A DNA stretch of 5,236 nt from an uncultured Bacilli bacterium (GTDB lineage Bacteria > Bacillota_I > Bacilli_A > RFN20 > CAG-449). Under the pieces are notes generated by a model. The model saw only the letters and a program-made list of their open reading frames with translations, was not told the origin of the DNA and ran no database searches. Position 1 is the first letter of the stretch, and each line of letters starts with the position of its first letter. The stretch covers positions 1-5,236 of the forward strand of contig CANQDY010000089.1 in the NCBI GenBank assembly GCA_947593895.1. The letters are read 5' to 3'. The translations under genes were made by a program, and so were the position numbers. Positions 1 through 5,148 of the stretch are shown in pieces.

Positions 1-61
1 TATTGCAACAGATTAATTATTTTTCTATGTTTTCATCAAAATTATTTATTTCGTTGCAATA
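1..61. repeat. Perfect 9-bp inverted repeat, arms 1-9 and 53-61
   Basis: TATTGCAAC at 1-9 is the exact reverse complement of GTTGCAATA at 53-61, with 43 bases between. The arms are too far apart for a simple terminator. They could be a pair of operator half-sites or chance, since the core TTGCAA is itself a palindrome and also occurs elsewhere in the window, including inside pgk. The left arm begins at the window edge, so the true arm may be longer. Confidence 0.4.
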
Positions 62-96
62 ACTTTGTCACTTAACACTTTTTTTAATTTTTGTTA

Positions 97-125
97 ATTA
101 TACAATTAAACGCATAATGTATAAA
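97..125 (-). promoter_or_regulatory. Possible sigma-A promoter reading leftward
   Basis: On the minus strand TTTATA (120-125) and a perfect TATAAT (97-102) are separated by 17 bases. This would drive a gene beyond the left edge. The -10 lies in a small dyad, TTAATT (94-99) and AATTAA (104-109), which could be an operator. In DNA this AT-rich, such matches arise often by chance. Confidence 0.35.
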
Positions 126-164
126 AATAGTTACTTTAACTTTGAAAAAATTTTTTATAATAAA

Positions 165-185
165 TATCTTTATTATATAAAGATA
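165..185. repeat. Perfect 8-bp hairpin dyad
   Basis: TATCTTTA (165-172) and TAAAGATA (178-185) pair perfectly around a 5-base loop. The stem is almost all A-T and is not followed at once by a clean T run on either strand, so it is a poor intrinsic terminator. It lies about 25 bases past the tpiA terminator and might act as a back-up stop or a protein-binding dyad. Confidence 0.4.
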
Positions 186-200
186 CATAGGTTGTCTTAT

Positions 201-240
201 AAACTAAAAAATCAGGCAATTTTCAACAAATTACCTGATT
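201..240 (-). terminator. Intrinsic terminator of the pgk-tpiA operon
   Basis: Arms 210-222 and 228-240 form a 13-bp stem around a 5-base loop (223-227). The one position that is not Watson-Crick (217/233) is a C-A mismatch in a plus-strand transcript but a G-U wobble in a minus-strand transcript. The stem is therefore continuous only in minus-strand RNA. It is then followed by a U run (minus strand, 211 down to 206). It begins 18 bases after the tpiA stop codon, so the operon ends here. Confidence 0.88.
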
Positions 241-258
241 AATTCAAAAATTAATTTT

Positions 259-1017
259 TTATTTTACTAAATTTTCTACCATAGCTTGGTAAGAATCAAT
301 TTTCAAAGATGCCCCACCAACTAAAGCTCCATCAATATCATTTGACATTAAATATGATTTAATATTTTCTGGTTTAACTGATCCTCCATATAAAATTAAT
401 ACTTCATCAGCAGCAGTATCACCATACATATCTTTTATAATATTTCTAATAAAATGGCAAACATCTTGAGCAATTTCCTGAGATGCATTTTTTCCCGTTC
501 CAATTGACCATACTGGTTCATATGCAATAACAACATTTTTAATACATGATGAACATAATAAATTTAAACCAATTCTTAATTGTTCTTCTACAACTTTTTT
601 TGTTTCACCTTTTTCAAATTGGGCCAAAGTTTCACCAACACAATAAACTGGAGTCATATTTTCTTGAATTAATTTAACAATTTTCTTGTTACATTTTTCA
701 CTAGTTTCATTATCATATGTTCTTCTTTCTGAGTGACCGATAATAACCCAATCAATTCCAATATCCTTTAGCATTGGAATAGAAACTTCTCCTGTAAATG
801 CTCCTTTATCTTCAAAATGAACATTTTGAGCTGCCACAATCATATCTTTTGCATTATCTTTTACTGTCTTTAATGATAAATATGTTGGGGCCACTCCAAC
901 TAAAACATTATGAGCATGAGCAAATTCAACAATAGAACGACTAGCTAAAGCAAATTCTTTTGCTTCGCCAATTGTTTTATTCATCTTCCAGTTTCCTAAT
1001 AATAATTTCTTTCTCAT
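259..1017 (-). CDS. tpiA: Triosephosphate isomerase
   Basis: This cytosolic enzyme interconverts dihydroxyacetone phosphate and glyceraldehyde 3-phosphate in glycolysis. The 252-residue product is full length for the family. Visible landmarks are the start strand GNWKMN (8-13, with Asn9 and Lys11), IIGHSERR (92-99) with the electrophile His95, and YEPVWSIGTG (166-175) with catalytic base Glu167 and the mobile loop 6. Further on are the phosphate-binding YGGSVKPEN (210-218) and GALVGGASL (230-238). Ser171 in loop 6 replaces the commoner Ala, a mild change. The ATG is 4 bases after the pgk stop. A weak GGA 7 bases upstream lies at the end of pgk, so translation is probably coupled to pgk. A strong terminator follows. 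Identification is secure; no catalytic residue is missing. Confidence 0.98.
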   Translation of the reverse strand: MRKKLLLGNWKMNKTIGEAKEFALASRSIVEFAHAHNVLVGVAPTYLSLKTVKDNAKDMIVAAQNVHFEDKGAFTGEVSIPMLKDIGIDWVIIGHSERRTYDNETSEKCNKKIVKLIQENMTPVYCVGETLAQFEKGETKKVVEEQLRIGLNLLCSSCIKNVVIAYEPVWSIGTGKNASQEIAQDVCHFIRNIIKDMYGDTAADEVLILYGGSVKPENIKSYLMSNDIDGALVGGASLKIDSYQAMVENLVK

Positions 1018-1021
1018 AAAA

Positions 1022-2221
1022 CTATCCGATTATATCAATTCCAGGCAAGTGACCATCATTTTCAATCATTTCAAGCGATGCTCCACCACCTGTTGAAACG
1101 TGTGAAAATTTATCCGCATATCCAAATTGTTTACATGCTGCAGCAGAATCGCCACCACCAATAACAGTAAATGCATCTTTTAATTCAGCACATGCTTTAC
1201 AAACAGCAATTGTACCTGATTGATAAGCCTCTTTTTCAAATACACCCATTGGTCCATTCCAGAAAATAGTTTTTGCTTTTGCAATTTCAGCCTCATATTT
1301 TTTCATTGTTTTTGGTCCAATGTCTAATCCTTGGAATCCGACTGGAATATCTTTAGAATCAACAATCTTTGTTTCTGTTGGATTGTCAAAATCATTCGCA
1401 CATTTTGTATCTTCTGGCAATAAAATTTTTCCAGAAGCATACATTTCTCGTGCATAATCAAGTTGATCCTCTTCACATGGTGAATTACCAATATTTCCAC
1501 CTAATGCTTTAATGAAAGTATATGCCATTGCACCACCAATTAAAATTTTGTCGCATTTCTTTAATAAAGAATTAATAACTTTAATCTTATCTGAAACCTT
1601 AAATCCACCTAAAATAGCGATATATGGACGATCTTCGCAATTAACAACTTTTGATAATGATTTAACTTCTTTTTCCACTAAGTAACCAATTGCAACCTGT
1701 TTCCCTTCAGCCTTTAATACTTCTGGAACACCATAAGTTGATGCATGTGCTCTATGTGCGGACCCAAAAGCATCCATTACAAACGCATCACATAATGAAG
1801 CCCATTCTTTTGAAAGTTCAGGATCATTTTTCTCTTCACCTTTTTCATAACGAGTATTCTGAACTAATAAGACTTCTCCATTTTTTAAAGAACTTACCAT
1901 AGATTTTAATTCATCACCACGAGTTACTGAGCAAAATTTCACATCCATCGCTAATAATTCACTCAATCTCTTAGCAACTGGTGCTAAGTTGTTTTTAACT
2001 TTTTGAGCTTCAACTACTTCTGGTGCTTCTTTATGTTTTACTTTTCCTAAGTGAGACATTAAAACAACTCTTGCTCCTTTTGAAAGTAATTCTTTGATTG
2101 TTGGTAGAGCTTGTACAATACGATTGTCATCTCTGATAACACCATCTTTTAGAGGGACATTGAAGTCGCAACGAACTAATACGACTTTTCCGTTAACTTG
2201 TAAATCATTAACATTTTTCAT
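1022..2221 (-). CDS. pgk: Phosphoglycerate kinase
   Basis: This enzyme transfers phosphate from 1,3-bisphosphoglycerate to ADP, the first ATP-yielding step of lower glycolysis. The product has 399 residues, the normal two-domain length. The N-terminal substrate domain shows VRCDFNVP (16-23), Arg34, SHLG (56-59), NTRY (122-125) and DAFGSAHR (150-157). The C-terminal nucleotide domain shows GGFKVSDKI (205-213), WNGPMGVFE (321-329), IGGGDSAAA (354-362) and STGGGASLE (376-384). Two positions differ from the usual signature: Phe207 where Ala or Ser is normal, and Gln121 where Glu precedes NTR. The ATG has AAAGGAG (2233-2239) upstream, with an 11-base gap. It is first in an operon with tpiA. No gapA, pgm or eno is present in the window, unlike the longer Bacillus cluster. 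Confidence 0.98.
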   Translation of the reverse strand: MKNVNDLQVNGKVVLVRCDFNVPLKDGVIRDDNRIVQALPTIKELLSKGARVVLMSHLGKVKHKEAPEVVEAQKVKNNLAPVAKRLSELLAMDVKFCSVTRGDELKSMVSSLKNGEVLLVQNTRYEKGEEKNDPELSKEWASLCDAFVMDAFGSAHRAHASTYGVPEVLKAEGKQVAIGYLVEKEVKSLSKVVNCEDRPYIAILGGFKVSDKIKVINSLLKKCDKILIGGAMAYTFIKALGGNIGNSPCEEDQLDYAREMYASGKILLPEDTKCANDFDNPTETKIVDSKDIPVGFQGLDIGPKTMKKYEAEIAKAKTIFWNGPMGVFEKEAYQSGTIAVCKACAELKDAFTVIGGGDSAAACKQFGYADKFSHVSTGGGASLEMIENDGHLPGIDIIG

Positions 2222-2253
2222 AAAAATTTTTTCTCCTTTTTACATACAAAGTC

Positions 2254-2283
2254 ATTATACATTTTTTCAAATCAATAAGTAAA
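2254..2283 (-). promoter_or_regulatory. Promoter of the pgk-tpiA operon
   Basis: On the minus strand TTTACT (2278-2283) and a perfect TATAAT (2254-2259) are 18 bases apart. Transcription would start near 2247 and leave a leader of about 25 bases carrying the AAAGGAG ribosome site at 2233-2239. Its placement directly before a well-supported start codon makes it more believable than other AT-rich matches here. I see no cre-like or CggR-like operator. Confidence 0.62.
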
Positions 2284-2401
2284 TATTTATCGATTAAAAA
2301 AGAAATTATTTAATAATTATAAATTATATTTATAAGTATTTAGGTTTAGAAAAAGCAAAAACTACCATAATAAATAATTAGAATGAATATTATTAATATT
2401 A
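2284..2401. other. Divergent spacer between pgk and clpP promoters
   Basis: This very AT-rich stretch must hold the clpP promoter, but I cannot choose one. TATAAG (2331-2336) and CATAAT (2366-2371) are possible -10 boxes, both without a good -35 at normal spacing. I looked for the CtsR tandem heptad (GGTCAAA type) and for the CIRCE dyad, which control clp genes in many Firmicutes, and found neither. Confidence 0.4.
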
Positions 2402-2408
2402 GAAAGGA
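2402..2408 (+). promoter_or_regulatory. Ribosome binding site that fixes the clpP start
   Basis: GAAAGGA lies 7 bases before the ATG at 2416. The in-frame ATG at 2383 has no purine-rich site before it, so the internal ATG is chosen. Confidence 0.75.
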
Positions 2409-2415
2409 TAAAAAC

Positions 2416-3009
2416 ATGAACTACATTCCTTCAGTTACTATTCCAGGAAAAGATGAAAATAAAGTCTATGATCTATATTCTATGCTATTAAGTGAAAGAA
2501 TTATTTTTATTACTGGAGAAATTAACGATGCCTTAGCGAGTATGATTGTTTCAGAAATTATTTATCTATCTGCCGCATCACAAAAAGAAAAAATTACAAT
2601 TTATATCAATTCGCCAGGAGGTGAAGTCAATTCTGGTCTAGCAATCTATGATGCCATGAAAGCCTCACCGTGTCCAATAGAAACAATCGGATCAGGCTTA
2701 TGCGCCTCAATGGGAGCATTGCTTTTATCCAGTGGCGACAAAGGATTAAGAAAAGCATACCAGAATTGTGAAATAATGATTCATCAGCCATTAGGTGGAA
2801 CAAATGGACAAGTTTCAGATATTGAAATTATGACTAAAAGATTTGCTTATTTAAAAGAACAAATAACTCAAATATTAGCCAAGAATACTAATCAAACATT
2901 AAAAAAGATTACAAAAGATTGTGATCGAAATTTCTTTTTAAATAGCAAGGAAGCATTAGAATATCATCTAATTGATGAAATTGTTGAAACAATATCCTCA
3001 AAAGTATAA
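2416..3009 (+). CDS. clpP: ClpP-family protease subunit with Asn in place of catalytic Asp
   Basis: ClpP forms a cytosolic 14-subunit barrel that degrades proteins unfolded by Clp ATPases. Starting at 2416 gives 197 residues beginning MNYIPSV, like the family's MNLIPTV. This numbering matches Bacillus ClpP exactly: Ser98 in GLCASMGA (94-101) and His123 in MIHQPLGG (121-128). Also visible are YINSPGG (63-69) and the ring-sensor pair Asp170-Arg171. The third triad residue, Asp172 in canonical proteins, is Asn172 here (codon AAT, 2929-2931). Listeria ClpP1 has the same substitution, is poorly active alone, and works in mixed rings with ClpP2; by analogy this may be a ClpP1-type subunit. An ATG at 2383 would add 11 residues but lacks a ribosome site. 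The gene overlaps the opposing XRE gene by 46 bases. Family assignment is secure; activity is uncertain. Confidence 0.96.
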   Translation: MNYIPSVTIPGKDENKVYDLYSMLLSERIIFITGEINDALASMIVSEIIYLSAASQKEKITIYINSPGGEVNSGLAIYDAMKASPCPIETIGSGLCASMGALLLSSGDKGLRKAYQNCEIMIHQPLGGTNGQVSDIEIMTKRFAYLKEQITQILAKNTNQTLKKITKDCDRNFFLNSKEALEYHLIDEIVETISSKV

Positions 3010-3221
3010 TCTTTAATTCCTTGAAGTAAAATTGATAAATCAACATCTAAAGCCTTACTAAGACGATTTAGAATCATTAATGTCGGATTCCTTTTCCCTC
3101 TTTCCAAATCAGATACATAATTTTTATTAACATCTGCAGTTATAGCTAAGTCAAGTTGCGACATTTTTTTCTTTTTTCTTAAATAAGCAATTCTTTTACC
3201 AAGTTGAACATAAATATTCAT
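2964..3221 (-). CDS. Small XRE-family helix-turn-helix regulator
   Basis: The 85-residue protein is almost wholly one Cro/C1-type DNA-binding domain (about 8-66). LGKRIAYLRKKKKMSQ (7-22) forms the first helices, the helix-turn-helix spans about 21-42, and YVSDLERGKRNPTL (35-48) is a strong family signature. A short tail (about 67-85) has no recognisable effector domain. Its closest general look is to phage-type repressors and restriction-modification controller proteins, but no restriction or methylase gene is present. The ATG shares one base with the whiA stop (TAATG), with AAGGAG 6 bases upstream, so it is almost surely translated from the whiA message. Its last 15 codons or so lie antisense to the end of clpP. 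Its target is unknown; likely guesses are its own operon or clpP. Confidence 0.88.
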   Translation of the reverse strand: MNIYVQLGKRIAYLRKKKKMSQLDLAITADVNKNYVSDLERGKRNPTLMILNRLSKALDVDLSILLQGIKDYTFEDIVSTISSIR

Positions 3222-4168
3222 TATTTACTCCTTAAACAATTTGCCAAATCGTGAAGCTTATTAAATATACGGCTTGCACTTGCTTTAGACATGCTAATTC
3301 CCTGTTTTTCAAGTTCTTTAACTAAAAATGACAAAGCACCTTCAGGATTATTAACTCTTGTATTAACCAATTCCTGTTCAGAATTTGAAAGATGAATAAA
3401 TTCATTCTTTTCTTTAATCGTTTTAATATCTTCAAGTTGCTGATTAGCTTTGTTTATAATTTTTTGGAAATTTGCATTATAACAATTTTGAACTCTATTA
3501 TCGCTATTGACAAAATCTTTTTCAATTCTGGCATTTTCAAAATTTAGCATTGAATCATGAGCGTTTATAATTGCTAAAAATATTGAAATTTGATCAGCTT
3601 TTTTTAAATAAACTAAATACTTATTTTTCCTAACTATATATTTGAAATCCATTGTTTTATCATCTTTAAAGCGACCAAGTATTCTAATTAAAAATTTCGC
3701 ATCATCTAATGTTGGTACAATAATTTGAAGATGATAGTTGCTACTTGTAGGAGAATTGACACTTCCTGATGCTAAAAATACTCCAGAAAGGAAATAACGA
3801 ATTCCTTCGCCATTTAAAATATGTCTTGGAGTTTGTTTATTTAAATCTTCCATAATTTCAAGATCTTTCAAAATTTCCTCAACATTATTTTCAATAAGTA
3901 AATTATAAACAACACACTTATCTAACTTCATTTTTTGCGAATAAGAAAATACTGGTGTAACTTGATAACATACAACGAAAGCTTGATAAATAAGTTTTGC
4001 AATCTTTGAATTTTCAGTTTTTAAAAATAAACTTATTCCTTTTGCAGAAATATTAATTACTCCATTAATTTTAATGAAACCAGATAATAAAGCTTTATAT
4101 TGCTTTTTATCATAATTAAATAATGCAATTTCATTTTTAACATTTTGAGTAAATGAGTCATGTTTCAT
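3221..4168 (-). CDS. whiA: WhiA-family DNA-binding protein
   Basis: WhiA joins a degenerate LAGLIDADG homing-endonuclease fold to a C-terminal helix-turn-helix. It is a sporulation transcription factor in Streptomyces, while in Bacillus it binds DNA and affects division and chromosome segregation. The 315-residue length is normal. Visible marks are SFTQNVKNEIA (5-15), YFLSGVFLASGSVNSP (125-140) with YHLQI (145-149), FENARIEKDFVNSDNRVQNC (210-229) and ANQQLEDI (241-248). The C-terminal region is about 259-310. Its recognition segment reads SKASASRIFNKL (294-305), where many relatives have SKSGVNHRLRKL, so this end has drifted. A strong ribosome site GGGGGTGA (4176-4183) lies 7 bases before the ATG. 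The usual upstream partners rapZ and yvcK and downstream crh are not present; a YjbR-like gene precedes it and an XRE gene follows. Confidence 0.95.
   Translation of the reverse strand: MKHDSFTQNVKNEIALFNYDKKQYKALLSGFIKINGVINISAKGISLFLKTENSKIAKLIYQAFVVCYQVTPVFSYSQKMKLDKCVVYNLLIENNVEEILKDLEIMEDLNKQTPRHILNGEGIRYFLSGVFLASGSVNSPTSSNYHLQIIVPTLDDAKFLIRILGRFKDDKTMDFKYIVRKNKYLVYLKKADQISIFLAIINAHDSMLNFENARIEKDFVNSDNRVQNCYNANFQKIINKANQQLEDIKTIKEKNEFIHLSNSEQELVNTRVNNPEGALSFLVKELEKQGISMSKASASRIFNKLHDLANCLRSK
3228..3233 (-). promoter_or_regulatory. Ribosome site for the XRE gene, inside whiA
   Basis: AAGGAG on the minus strand lies within the last codons of whiA, encoding part of its Leu-Arg-Ser ending, and sits 6 bases before the XRE ATG. 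With the one-base stop/start overlap it supports coupled translation and fixes the start codon. Confidence 0.82.
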
Positions 4169-4175
4169 TTGTAAT

Positions 4176-4183
4176 TCACCCCC
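4176..4183 (-). promoter_or_regulatory. Strong ribosome site of whiA
   Basis: GGGGGTGA on the minus strand, 7 bases before the ATG, stands out sharply in an A/T-rich setting and decides the whiA start. Confidence 0.8.
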
Positions 4184-4199
4184 ATTGCAAAATAATACT

Positions 4200-4228
4200 A
4201 CTATAAGTGAACTTTTTTAGCAAGTTAA
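4200..4228 (-). promoter_or_regulatory. Possible promoter of whiA-XRE
   Basis: TTAACT (4223-4228) and TATAGT (4200-4205) on the minus strand are 17 bases apart. They overlap the last codons of the upstream YjbR-like gene. Transcription would begin near 4193, about 25 bases before the whiA ATG. I see no terminator in the 48-base gap, so read-through from the upstream gene is equally possible. Confidence 0.4.
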
Positions 4229-4882
4229 AAAATGACTCATCTCAATGCAATTCATAATCTCTATATCATTAAGAGTATCATCTAAAACTATACTAATCCA
4301 ATATTTTTTATTCATGTGATAGGCCTTATAATAGCCATTTTTTAATAGTAAATCTAATATTAATTCTTGTTTTAATTTAACATTAATTACTTCTATTTCC
4401 CGATTATCTAATCCGATCTTTTTACCATTAATTTTCATTATTATTCCATACCATTTATTAGAATTTTGATTTCTAAAAATCCCATCATTATCATCATCTT
4501 TAAAAACAAATTCAGGCACATCATGATATTTTTTTTCAATCATTTTTACAATCCGATTAGTTTGATCAAAGACAAATGGTAATTTATTAAAACATTTATT
4601 CCTTATATCAATTAATATATCTTCATATTCTTGTCTGACTTGATTAACAAATTCACCATTCATAGAAGAAATATTATGATTTAGATATTCTTCACCATAG
4701 GATGTATCATAAATTTTTGTATTAAAAACTCCTTCATGAGAGATAGATATTTTAACTTCAAAATCACCATTAAATATAGATTTAGAGAGACAATATTGAT
4801 CATCATTTATACTAAATCCGTACTCGACTAATTTATTAAAATCAACACGATATTTTTTAAATAATTCATACTCTATTTTCAT
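4217..4882 (-). CDS. MmcQ/YjbR-family protein with extra N-terminal domain
   Basis: The 221-residue protein has two parts. Residues about 105-220 match the MmcQ/YjbR (DUF419) fold: KWYGIIMKINGKKIGL (143-158), then GYYKAYHMNKKYWISIVLDD (183-202), which corresponds to the family's conserved YHxNKxHW segment. The family resembles DNA-binding folds, but its cellular role is not established. Residues about 1-98 form the extra domain seen in some Firmicutes members, with EYGF (20-23), GEEYLNH (63-69) and EFVNQVRQEYEDIL (77-90). There is no signal peptide or membrane segment, so it is probably cytosolic. The ATG at 4880-4882 has no clear Shine-Dalgarno sequence. It lies 48 bases upstream of whiA on the same strand and may be cotranscribed. 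A cautious name is MmcQ/YjbR family DNA-binding protein. Confidence 0.85.
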   Translation of the reverse strand: MKIEYELFKKYRVDFNKLVEYGFSINDDQYCLSKSIFNGDFEVKISISHEGVFNTKIYDTSYGEEYLNHNISSMNGEFVNQVRQEYEDILIDIRNKCFNKLPFVFDQTNRIVKMIEKKYHDVPEFVFKDDDNDGIFRNQNSNKWYGIIMKINGKKIGLDNREIEVINVKLKQELILDLLLKNGYYKAYHMNKKYWISIVLDDTLNDIEIMNCIEMSHFLTC

Positions 4883-4898
4883 AATTTATCTAATTCAA

Positions 4899-4927
4899 TC
4901 TATATTGCAAAATTAATATCTTTTAAA
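4899..4927 (-). promoter_or_regulatory. Weak candidate promoter for the YjbR-like gene
   Basis: TTTAAA (4922-4927) and TATAGA (4899-4904) on the minus strand are 17 bases apart. Transcription would start only about 11 bases before the ATG, giving a very short leader. That would fit the absence of a clear ribosome site, but the AT-rich background makes the match weak. Confidence 0.25.
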
Positions 4928-5054
4928 TTGCACTAATATCAATTCCTATAACCTCAAAAGTTGACAGACTAAAATCATTTTCCAGATATAAAATGAATTT
5001 ACTTTGTTTTTTAATGGTTTTATCATAAGAAAATACGATATTTTCATACCATAC
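4923..5054 (-). pseudogene. Possible remnant of a decayed gene (43 codons)
   Basis: On the minus strand an open frame of 43 codons runs from just after an in-frame TAA (5055-5057) to a TAA (4923-4925). It has no ATG, GTG or TTG start. Its translation looks protein-like: it begins VWYENIVFSYDK, continues through KFILYLENDF and ends FEVIGIDISAI. I do not recognise the family. It could be the C-terminal end of a gene lost by deletion or frameshift, lying directly after tRNA-Val, or a chance open frame. An overlapping frame does start with ATG (5045-5047, MKISYF...) but its translation is less convincing. Confidence 0.3.
5029..5045. repeat. 7-bp AT-rich hairpin after tRNA-Val
   Basis: GAAAATA (5029-5035) and TATTTTC (5039-5045) pair around a 3-base loop. 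It lies about 20 bases past the encoded CCA of tRNA-Val and could end or help process the tRNA transcript. No T run follows on the minus strand and the stem is nearly all A-T, so I do not call it a terminator. Confidence 0.35.
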
Positions 5055-5065
5055 TTACATTCAAT

Positions 5066-5141
5066 TGGTGAATGCTAAGAGATTCGAACTCTTGACCTCT
5101 TCCGTGTGAAGGAAACGCTCTCCCAACTGAGCTAAGCATTC
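5066..5141 (-). tRNA. tRNA-Val, anticodon CAC
   Basis: The minus strand folds as a standard tRNA: acceptor GAATGCT/AGCATTC (7 bp), D arm GCTC/GAGC with GG in the loop, anticodon stem TTTCC/GGAAG with loop TTCACAC, a 5-base variable loop, and T arm AAGAG/CTCTT with loop TTCGAAT. Discriminator A73 and an encoded CCA follow (5066-5068). The anticodon is at 5106-5108 and reads GUG codons. The loop register is fixed because all 73 positions fall in canonical numbering. It lies 7 bases downstream of tRNA-Leu in the same transcript. Confidence 0.95.
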
Positions 5142-5148
5142 ATTTTTT

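Larger units (their letters stand above)
1..200. other. AT-rich intergenic region left of tpiA
   Basis: I see no convincing coding frame on either strand here. The sequence is rich in A and T runs, including an A6T6 block at 145-156 that would be expected to bend DNA. It also holds two dyads (1-61 and 165-185) and one promoter-like pair (97-125), listed separately. It lies beyond the terminator of the glycolytic operon, so it is probably the upstream region of whatever gene lies off the left edge on the minus strand. Confidence 0.6.

Noticed and set aside
132..161. Plus-strand promoter with TATAAT at 156-161
   Set aside because: No acceptable -35 lies at 16-18 bases, and no plus-strand gene follows; the match comes from the AT-rich background.
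1690..1902. Open frame of 70 codons on the plus strand
   Set aside because: It lies wholly antisense within pgk, has no ribosome site or family likeness, and is a shadow of the real gene.
2094..2282. Open frame of 62 codons on the plus strand
   Set aside because: It runs antisense to the pgk start and through its promoter, with no recognisable domain.
2383..2415. ATG at 2383 as the clpP start
   Set aside because: It has no ribosome site, while the ATG at 2416 has GAAAGGA at 7 bases. The shorter protein starts like known ClpP and numbers Ser98 and His123 exactly as in the family.
2284..2415. CtsR or CIRCE operator before clpP
   Set aside because: The AGGTTTAGAAAAAGCAAAA stretch near 2342-2360 only vaguely recalls the CtsR heptads and lacks the GGTCAAA repeats. 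No CIRCE-type dyad is present.
2898..2931. Hairpin GATTAC/GTGATC inside clpP as a terminator for the opposing transcript
   Set aside because: On the minus strand the stem has a C-A mismatch and only 6 positions, and it lies within strongly conserved clpP coding sequence.
2964..2966. TGA as tryptophan (Mollicutes code 4), which would extend the XRE gene
   Set aside because: Trp codons that I checked in tpiA, pgk and the YjbR-like gene are TGG, and all genes have normal family length under the standard code.
5104..5110. tRNA read with anticodon TCA (suppressor or selenocysteine type)
   Set aside because: Shifting the loop by one breaks the canonical numbering. The 7-base loop TTCACAC closed by TTTCC/GGAAG gives anticodon CAC.
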